Origin: Gp1-AA133 sp964641665
GTDB lineage: Bacteria; Acidobacteriota; Terriglobia; Terriglobales; Acidobacteriaceae
NCBI GenBank assembly: GCA_964641665.1
Contig: CAZXKO010000042.1
Location: 1-64,000, forward strand
DNA: 64,000 bases
Direction: 5' to 3'
Shown: positions 25,819-32,150 of the stretch, one piece after another
How the letters are laid out: every line of letters begins with the position of its first letter
Numbering within the stretch: position 1 is the first letter of the stretch
Made by a program: the position numbers and the translations under genes
The notes under the pieces: model-generated
The model's database searches: none
What the model saw: only the letters and a program-made list of their open reading frames with translations
What the model was told of the DNA's origin: nothing

Positions 25819-26954
25819 GCGATTCGACCAATGGGGGTAATTTCTTTCCTGAGGCTGGCACCGGCGGGTCCTCTGGGTTCCGTGCCACCGCCGCTTTGGA
25901 TGAGTGGCTCTCGATTCTTGTCGGGCAGCATGGCAGCGATCTTTTGCTTACTTCGGGAGTTCCCGCCCATATTCGTTTCGAAGGCGCAGTGCAGCCCATC
26001 GGGACCGTACCGTTGACAGGGCCAGAAATTGAGTCGGCCGTTCTACCCGCCCTGACTCCGCGCGGGCAGCAACAATATCGCGACAACGGTATATCCGACT
26101 CGTCGTATCGCATTGCCGGGCTCGGGCGATTCCGGATCAACTTGCATCGCGAGCGGGGCATGGCAGCGGCGGCCGTGCGGGCACTCCCAACACTGGTGCC
26201 ATCTCTCGACGAACTCCACCTTCCACCTTCGGTGGAGACCCTCACACACCTTCCCCGAGGCCTGGTACTCATCGGAGGACCGGCAGGCGCAGGTAAGTCG
26301 ACGACGACCGCCGCCTTGATCCACGAAATCAACCGCCGGGAGCCGCGTCATATCGTCACAATTGAAGATCCGGTGGAATACGAACACACCCACATCCGCA
26401 GCGTGGTGGAGCAGGTGGAGATTGGAACCGACGCCCCCGACTTCCCTACCGCCCTTCGCGCCGCTCTGCGCCAGGCCCCGGACATCATCGTGGTCGGCGA
26501 GATGCGCGATCCAGAGACGATGAGGATCGCGGTAGCTGCCGCCGAGACCGGACATCTCGTGTTCTCGACCCTGCACACTCCCGACGTATCCTCAACCATC
26601 TCTCGCATTTCAGATTCCTTCCCCGCGGAGCGTCAGCCCACGATCCGCCAGGAACTCGCCATGGCGCTGTCGGCGGTCCTCACCCAGATCCTCTTGCCCA
26701 GCAAGCGAGGCGGACGCGTGCCCGCTGCGGAGCTGCTCATTGTCGGGTACGGAGCGCGGCAACACATCCGGCGCAACGCTCTGCAGCATTTGCACCAGGA
26801 GATCACTATGACAAAAAATAAGGGCTCGCTCACGCTCGAGGAGTCGCTGGCCCACCTGGTCCGGCAAGGTGCGATTGAACGGGAAGAGGCTCTGCACTTC
26901 GCGGTGCATCCCGATGATCTTCTCAGTTTGCTGAAGTCCGAGAGCCGCGGCTAG
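25815..26954 (+). CDS. PilT-like type IV pilus retraction ATPase
   Basis: 379 residues. The N-terminal PAS-like domain of PilT has the hallmark LDEWLSILVGQHGSDLLLTS. The ATPase has Walker A GPAGAGKSTT, the Asp box IVTIEDPVEYEH, Walker B DIIVVGEMRDPETM and the His box TGHLVFSTLHT. The protein is close to PilT in length. It would power pilus retraction (twitching) in the cytoplasm. ATPase signatures cannot separate PilT from PilU, and no pilus structural genes are nearby. It is translationally coupled to the sugar epimerase. Confidence 0.88.
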   Translation: MSDSTNGGNFFPEAGTGGSSGFRATAALDEWLSILVGQHGSDLLLTSGVPAHIRFEGAVQPIGTVPLTGPEIESAVLPALTPRGQQQYRDNGISDSSYRIAGLGRFRINLHRERGMAAAAVRALPTLVPSLDELHLPPSVETLTHLPRGLVLIGGPAGAGKSTTTAALIHEINRREPRHIVTIEDPVEYEHTHIRSVVEQVEIGTDAPDFPTALRAALRQAPDIIVVGEMRDPETMRIAVAAAETGHLVFSTLHTPDVSSTISRISDSFPAERQPTIRQELAMALSAVLTQILLPSKRGGRVPAAELLIVGYGARQHIRRNALQHLHQEITMTKNKGSLTLEESLAHLVRQGAIEREEALHFAVHPDDLLSLLKSESRG

Positions 26955-26996
26955 GCGACCGTCGGTCACGCCCAATATGTGCGGTCCAGCGTGGAC

Positions 26997-27146
26997 TCAG
27001 TCCTGCCTCTCCCGTACAGCGGCATCCGGTAGGACCACTGCGTGGAAATGGACTTCATTCAGCTTGACGCCCGATACGTCAACCTCCGCTTCAATGATAT
27101 TGGCGTCGATTCCATACACGGCGGCGCTGAAGGTTTTGTAGAGCAT
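26997..27146 (-). pseudogene. N-terminal remnant of a ComM/YifB magnesium chelatase-like gene
   Basis: On the minus strand the codons from 27146 read MLYKTFSAAVYGIDANIIEA, then VSGVKLNEVHFHAVVLPDAA and VRERQD, followed by TGA. This matches the well-known first ~50 residues of ComM-type AAA proteins, which run to about 500 residues. Nothing of the remaining ~450 residues follows, and PilT ends just beyond. Deletion remnant. Confidence 0.75.
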
Positions 27147-27473
27147 GGGGATGGGCGGACGGAACTCAGCGGTGTGCTGCCGGCTGAACTCACGAGCGTC
27201 TGCTTCAGGGTAGATCCAACCTGATTCAATGGACCGTGACAATTGTCACTACTCGGGTGTGACGCAAACCGACCACGTTGTTCCGAAATCCGAACACTTT
27301 CTGCCCGTTTGTCGTCATCCACGGCAAAACTGACAATCTGCACCAGATATAGCTAGAGGTACCAAGACTTCCAACAGCAAGGTGCTGTTCACGCAAGCTT
27401 GTGTGCTCTAGGATGACTCCCACGACCCTTCCCCCGAAGGTGCTTACGCGGGAGCAACTGGGCTCGAATTGTC
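27147..27473. other. intergenic region, no gene recognised
   Basis: 327 bp between the ComM remnant and the histidine kinase gene. It contains short AT-richer stretches (around 27290-27400) that could hold the kinase promoter. No confident promoter or gene. Confidence 0.4.
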
Positions 27474-29594
27474 ATGGCTGCGGAAGAGAACCAACCCCCG
27501 CGTTCGCAGCGCTCCCCGGGCCACCTGGAGCAGGAAGAGACCCGCCTGTGGCGCGTCGTTCTCTGGTTCCTCGTCCTTCTGGCAGCCGCGCTGGCGGGGC
27601 TCATGTGGGAACGGCTCCAGTCAGTTCCCTACCACCTGGGCGCAATCGCGCCCGGCCTGCTGGTGCTGGCAATCCTGTTCGCAGCCTATGCCTACGGACG
27701 GCGCCGGGAAGTCTCGGAACTCAACGTCCTCCTGAAGAATCTGCAGGACCGGGTCGGCGTAGCGCCTTCGGAGGAACAGCTAGACCAGCTGAGCCAGGTC
27801 ATCATGCGCTCGCAGCGCAGTTTCAAGGAACTGATCGACTCCTTTGACGACGTGGCCTGCGCCGTCTCTCTGGACGGGACCTTCCGCACCGTAAACCGGC
27901 GACTCACTGATCTGCTGAATCTGCAATACGCGCAGATCGTCGGGCACAAGTTCGACGAGTTTTGTGAGACTCCCACCCGCGCCGAAGTAGACGCGGGCCT
28001 GGGACGATTCCTGGAACGGCGGCGCTGGTCGGGCCTGGCATCGGTCAAACTTAAGAACAGTTCCCGGGTCTTGTATTTTGACTGTGTTCTGAACGCGATC
28101 GTCAAGGGCGACGAGGTCGCAGGTGCCAGCCTGCTCGCTCGCGATGTCACCGAGGAGCGCGAGAAGGAACGTCGTTTCACAGAGTTGTTCGAAACTCTGC
28201 AAGAAGGAGTTTACTTCAGCACCCCCGAGGGCAAGCTGCTTGACGTGAACCCTGCGCTGGTGACGATGCTCGGATACCGCACCAAGGAAGAATTGCTCAC
28301 CCTCGATTCTCACGGCCTCAATTTCGACTCGGGCCAGTCTCCGGTCCTGGGACGCAGCGCCGACGACCGTGGCGGAGTCCGAACTCGCGAGATCGTGCTA
28401 CGTCGGCAGGACGGTTCGACGGCCCTCTGCCTGGATACTTCTCGCGCCGTTTGGGATGCGGCGGGCACGATTATCCGCTATCAGGGCACCCTCACCGACG
28501 TCACTGAGAAGCGAAGGCTTGAGGCACAGGTCCGGCAGCAGGAACAATTCCGGCAACGGCTGCTGGAGAGCTTCCCCGACCTGATCCTGGTCGTAGATCT
28601 GGAAGAGCGTTACACCTTCGCCAGCTCGCGCATTCGCGACCTGCTGGGCTATCGCCCGGAAGAGCTGGTGGGCAACAAAATCGGGGCCCTGCAGGACCAC
28701 TCGCCCGAATACCTGTCGCTGTACCGGGAGGTCGCTTCGGGCAAGCAGATGTTTGCCTCCTCCGACTATGGAGCACTGCATCGGGACGGCTCCTGGCGCA
28801 CCATGCGCGCTTCCGCCAGCCAGCTGTTCGATGCGGAAAATAAGTTGAGTGGCGTGATCATTTCGGTGCGAGATGTCACGGTGGAAAAGAAACTGGAACA
28901 GCAGATCATCCAGAGCGAACGCCTGGCGGCCATGGGGCAGATGATCGGTGGATTCGCGCACGAACTCAACAATCCTTTGACAACCATTCTTGGGGTGAGC
29001 GAGCTGTTACAAGATGGCGAGGCCAGCGAGCCTCGCCTCAAGCAGCTTGGGATGCTCCACCAGCAGGCCCGCCGCGCGACCGAGATTGTGCAGAACCTGA
29101 TGTATTTCTCGCGGCCACCGGCGCCCGGCCGGACTCAAGTCAACCTGAGCGAGATGGTCGACCGCACCCTGCATCTGCACGCCTACTCGCTGCGCAAGAA
29201 CAACATTACCGTCGACTTCCTGCCGGAACTGGCGTTGACCCACGTGTCCGGCGACCCTCACCAGCTCATGCAAGTGTTCCTGAACCTGATCCTGAATGCG
29301 GAGCAGGCCATGCGTGAGGCGCGCGAGAAAGGAACGTTGCGGATCCGGCTTGGGGAGACCGATAGCACCGTCTGGGCGAGCTTTCAGGATGACGGGCCCG
29401 GCATTGCGCCGGAGATCTTACCCAACATATTCGACCCGTTTTACACCACGAAGCGCCCGGGGCGAGGAACGGGACTCGGCTTGAGCATCTGCAAGGCTGT
29501 TCTCAAAGAACACGGCGGCAACATAGAGGCAGCATCCGCCCCGGGAGGCGGCGCCGTGTTCATCGTACATCTCCCGATCCCACCCAAGAATTGA
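27474..29594 (+). CDS. membrane-bound multi-PAS sensor histidine kinase
   Basis: 706 residues. Two transmembrane helices near residues 24-44 (VVLWFLVLLAAALAGLMW) and 56-70 with almost no periplasmic loop, so sensing is cytoplasmic. Three PAS domains follow (SFDDVACAVSLDGTFRTVNR; LFETLQEGVYFSTPEGKLLD; LLESFPDLILVVDLEERYTF). HisKA has His496 in GFAHELNNPLTTILG. The HATPase has the N box VFLNLILNAEQAM, the G1 box DDGPGIAPE and the G2 box RGTGLGLSICKAV. No receiver or regulator gene is adjacent, so the partner is unlinked. The ATG at 27474 has only a weak ribosome-binding site. Confidence 0.9.
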   Translation: MAAEENQPPRSQRSPGHLEQEETRLWRVVLWFLVLLAAALAGLMWERLQSVPYHLGAIAPGLLVLAILFAAYAYGRRREVSELNVLLKNLQDRVGVAPSEEQLDQLSQVIMRSQRSFKELIDSFDDVACAVSLDGTFRTVNRRLTDLLNLQYAQIVGHKFDEFCETPTRAEVDAGLGRFLERRRWSGLASVKLKNSSRVLYFDCVLNAIVKGDEVAGASLLARDVTEEREKERRFTELFETLQEGVYFSTPEGKLLDVNPALVTMLGYRTKEELLTLDSHGLNFDSGQSPVLGRSADDRGGVRTREIVLRRQDGSTALCLDTSRAVWDAAGTIIRYQGTLTDVTEKRRLEAQVRQQEQFRQRLLESFPDLILVVDLEERYTFASSRIRDLLGYRPEELVGNKIGALQDHSPEYLSLYREVASGKQMFASSDYGALHRDGSWRTMRASASQLFDAENKLSGVIISVRDVTVEKKLEQQIIQSERLAAMGQMIGGFAHELNNPLTTILGVSELLQDGEASEPRLKQLGMLHQQARRATEIVQNLMYFSRPPAPGRTQVNLSEMVDRTLHLHAYSLRKNNITVDFLPELALTHVSGDPHQLMQVFLNLILNAEQAMREAREKGTLRIRLGETDSTVWASFQDDGPGIAPEILPNIFDPFYTTKRPGRGTGLGLSICKAVLKEHGGNIEAASAPGGGAVFIVHLPIPPKN

Positions 29595-29619
29595 AGCTTC
29601 CCTTATACTGACGGCTCTA

Positions 29620-30354
29620 ATGTCCTCCCTTGAGGGTCAAACTGCGCTCGTCACCGGAGCTTCCCGCGGAATTGGGCGGGCGATTGCCTTGCGCTTGGCC
29701 AGCGCGGGAGCCGAACTCATCGTTCACTATCACAAGAATCGCGCTGCCGCGGAATCGGTTGCGGGCGAACTGGGCCGACCCGTTCGCTTGGTGCAAGGGG
29801 ACCTGCGATCGCCTCGGGAAATCGATGCTCTCGTGAAAACGCTGGCTGACATCCGCCTGGATATTCTCGTGAACAACGCCGCTCTATGGGGTGGGACACC
29901 GTTGGGGTCCACATCACTCGACACGTTGGAGGCGATGCTCGATGCCAACGTCAAGGGAGTGTTCTGGCTCACGCAGGCGGTATTGCCTCTGCTCCGCGAA
30001 GGCAGCCGGATCGTGAACATCTCATCCTTAGCCGGAAGAATCGGGCGGGCTGGAGGGCGAAGCTTGTACGGCGCTACGAAAGCGGCGGTCGATGCCTTCA
30101 CCAGGAATTGGGCCTTGGAGCTCGCGCCCCGCAAGATTCGCGTAAATGCCGTCGCCCCTGGCTACATCGATACCGACATGACCGCCGGGTATTTCTCGGA
30201 CCCAAAAGTCTTGCAGCACGCGGTCGACCGGCAGCCGTTTGGGCGGCTGGGTCACGCCGACGAAGTCGCCGACGTCGTGTTATTCCTCTGCTCGCCCGCA
30301 TCGAACTGGATCACCGGGGAGTCACTCAACGTGAGCGGCGGCTTCGTGGTGTAG
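29620..30354 (+). CDS. short-chain dehydrogenase/reductase (FabG-like)
   Basis: 244 residues with a full classical SDR pattern. The NADP-binding motif is VTGASRGIGRAIALRLA, the NNA motif is ILVNNAALWG, and the catalytic Ser-Tyr-Lys come from IVNISSLAGR and YGATKAAVDAF. The substrate loop is VAPGYIDTDMTAGYF and the C terminus LNVSGGFVV. Length and motifs fit 3-oxoacyl-ACP reductase or a related alcohol dehydrogenase; a fabG role is not supported by neighbours. 25 bp after the kinase gene, so possibly co-transcribed; a TATACT-like -10 at 29605-29610 could also drive it separately. Confidence 0.85.
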   Translation: MSSLEGQTALVTGASRGIGRAIALRLASAGAELIVHYHKNRAAAESVAGELGRPVRLVQGDLRSPREIDALVKTLADIRLDILVNNAALWGGTPLGSTSLDTLEAMLDANVKGVFWLTQAVLPLLREGSRIVNISSLAGRIGRAGGRSLYGATKAAVDAFTRNWALELAPRKIRVNAVAPGYIDTDMTAGYFSDPKVLQHAVDRQPFGRLGHADEVADVVLFLCSPASNWITGESLNVSGGFVV

Positions 30355-30419
30355 CCCCACTTGTTTTATCGTGTCCGAAGTGCAGGCAGGCGTGAACGAG
30401 ACACCGTGCAGGCACTCCT

Positions 30420-31613
30420 TCAGCGTTCCACCGCCATCGCCACCGCGTTGCCGCCCCCCAGGCAAAGGGCCGCGATACCCCGGTGCACGTCACGGCGAAT
30501 CATCTCGTAGATCAGCGTCACTAATACCCGGGCGCCGCTCGCGCCGATGGGGTGACCGATCGCCACCGCTCCACCGTTGACATTGACCTTGTTCGGATCA
30601 AGCCCGAGTTCACGCATCACGCCCAACGCTTGTGCCGAGAAAGCCTCGTTCAACTCGTACAAGTCCACTTCGTCATTCTTCCACCCAGTCTTTTCCCAGA
30701 TCTGCCGCACCGCGCCGACTGGAGCCATCATCACCCACTTGGGCTCGACGCCGCTGGTGGCTTGCGCAACGATCCGAACCATCGGCGGCGCACCCAGGCC
30801 CTTCGCTCGCTGCGCGCTGGTGACTACCAGGGCGGCAGCTCCATCATTCACGCCAGGGGCGTTGCCGGCGGTGACCGTGCCGTCCTTCTTGAAGGCCGGT
30901 TTCAGAGAGCGGAGGACCTCGATCGTCGTGTCTTCGCGCGGACTCTCGTCTTTGTCAAAGATCACGGGGGCCGCACCTTTCTTCTTCGCAGGCAGTTCGA
31001 CCGGAACGATCTGCGCCTTGAAGCGGCACTCCTTGATGGCCGCGACTGCCTTGCGGTGCGAATTCACCGCAAACTCGTCCTGCTCTTCGCGGGTAATCCC
31101 GTACTTTTCGGCGACGTTCTCACCTGTAATTCCCATGTGATAGTCGTTGTAAATATCCCAGAGTCCATCGTGGACCATGGAGTCGACGATCGTGGAATTG
31201 CCGAGTCGATATCCCTTGCGAGCCTGAGGCAGAAGGTAGGGAGCGTTGGTCATGGACTCCATGCCACCGGCAACGACGATGGAACTGTTCCCCGTCTGCA
31301 CGGCTTGTGCTGCAAGGGCCACAGCTTTGAGGCCGGAGCCGCACACCTTGTTGATTGTCATGGCACCTACCTCGGGCGCCAAGCCACCGAAGATTGCCGC
31401 CTGCCGCGCCGGGTTCTGACCCAGTCCCGCAGACACCACGTTACCCATGATGCATTCATCAACCTGCTTGGGATCAACATTGGCGCGCTTCACAGCTTCA
31501 CGGACGACCACAGCCCCCAACTGCGGCGCGCTGAGATCAGAGAGGCTTCCCTGAAACTTAGCGACCGGCGTGCGGCAGCCCGAAATGATCACGACCTCGT
31601 CCAAACCCGCCAT
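30420..31613 (-). CDS. acetyl-CoA C-acetyltransferase (thiolase)
   Basis: 397 residues. Covers all thiolase landmarks: the nucleophilic Cys in NKVCGSGLKAVALAAQAV near residue 90, GGMESMTNAPYLLP, the His in VNGGAVAIGHPIGASGAR and the second active-site Cys in AALCLGGGNAVAM. The enzyme condenses two acetyl-CoA or cleaves acetoacetyl-CoA in the cytoplasm. Monocistronic and convergent with the SDR gene. Biosynthetic versus degradative use cannot be told. Confidence 0.93.
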   Translation of the reverse strand: MAGLDEVVIISGCRTPVAKFQGSLSDLSAPQLGAVVVREAVKRANVDPKQVDECIMGNVVSAGLGQNPARQAAIFGGLAPEVGAMTINKVCGSGLKAVALAAQAVQTGNSSIVVAGGMESMTNAPYLLPQARKGYRLGNSTIVDSMVHDGLWDIYNDYHMGITGENVAEKYGITREEQDEFAVNSHRKAVAAIKECRFKAQIVPVELPAKKKGAAPVIFDKDESPREDTTIEVLRSLKPAFKKDGTVTAGNAPGVNDGAAALVVTSAQRAKGLGAPPMVRIVAQATSGVEPKWVMMAPVGAVRQIWEKTGWKNDEVDLYELNEAFSAQALGVMRELGLDPNKVNVNGGAVAIGHPIGASGARVLVTLIYEMIRRDVHRGIAALCLGGGNAVAMAVER

Positions 31614-31882
31614 AAATCTGCTCCTTCATGAGTTCACTCTGTAATTATAGATGCGACAAGTCGAGAAAGAATAGGGATCGGACCGTACGGCGTCGATGCT
31701 CACGATGCAGCAAACGAATTGTTCCGCGGAGAGTTGGCACCACGACGGGATTGCGTTTTCACTTGTGTTCATCGGCCTGCGAAAGAGTGCGGGTGAAGGA
31801 ACGCTCGAAGAATTTTTGTGTCGACCTGACTTGCGGTGACTTTAGTGCATGATTCGAACGCATCTGCAACATCATTTTTCTC

Positions 31883-31930
31883 TTGACTTCATTTTTCATT
31901 GACTCTATACATTCAATCAGTTGCAACTGA
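31883..31930 (+). promoter_or_regulatory. strong promoter with a TTGCAA palindrome over the transcription start
   Basis: TTGACT (31883-31888) and TATACA (31906-31911) are 17 bp apart. The perfect 14-bp palindrome TCAGTTGCAACTGA (31917-31930) covers the expected start site, and a further half-site CGTTGCA follows at 31935-31941. The motif is the same as around the fur-like gene at 21.7-22.3 kb. It drives the tiny gene at 31976. Confidence 0.75.
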
Positions 31931-31975
31931 GCACCGTTGCATAGTCCATGAACAATGGAAAGGGAGAATAGATCA

Positions 31976-32020
31976 ATGGCAACCAAGAAGAAGGCAGCAA
32001 AGAAGAAGAAGAAACACTAG
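31976..32020 (+). CDS. 14-residue lysine-rich peptide (MATKKKAAKKKKKH)
   Basis: An ATG at 31976 preceded by AGGGAGAA (31961-31968, 7-nt spacing) opens a 14-codon frame ending in TAG: MATKKKAAKKKKKH. Nine of the 14 residues are lysine. A well-formed promoter lies upstream and an intrinsic terminator 25 bp downstream, so the whole transcript would be only about 155 nt. The peptide resembles the lysine/alanine tails of histone H1-like or HU-type proteins, which suggests nucleic-acid binding or charge buffering, but this is inference. It could also be a leader peptide or a small RNA with incidental coding capacity. The TTGCAA operator suggests metal- or stress-dependent expression under the Fur-family regulator. 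Confidence 0.6.
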   Translation: MATKKKAAKKKKKH

Positions 32021-32044
32021 AAGTCGGATTCAAAAAGGCAAATG

Positions 32045-32075
32045 GGGGACGCCAAAAGCGTCCCCTAAGTTTTTT
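32045..32075 (+). terminator. intrinsic terminator of the tiny lysine-rich gene
   Basis: GGGGACGC-CAAAA-GCGTCCCC (perfect 8-bp stem, 32045-32065), then TAAGTTTTTT. On the other strand it could also serve the helicase gene ending at 32151, though the T-run there is poorer. Confidence 0.88.
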
Positions 32076-32150
32076 GTGGCGGGTTTTGCTCTCCCGCTAT
32101 TGCATGACGATTCCGGAACTGCGTCTGATGCCTCGCGCCGCGGCGCGACC

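Noticed and set aside
31628..31852. A 74-codon Cys/Arg-rich open frame between thiolase and the tiny gene
   Set aside because: No family pattern, no ribosome-binding site; it overlaps the thiolase 5' region and has atypical codon use.
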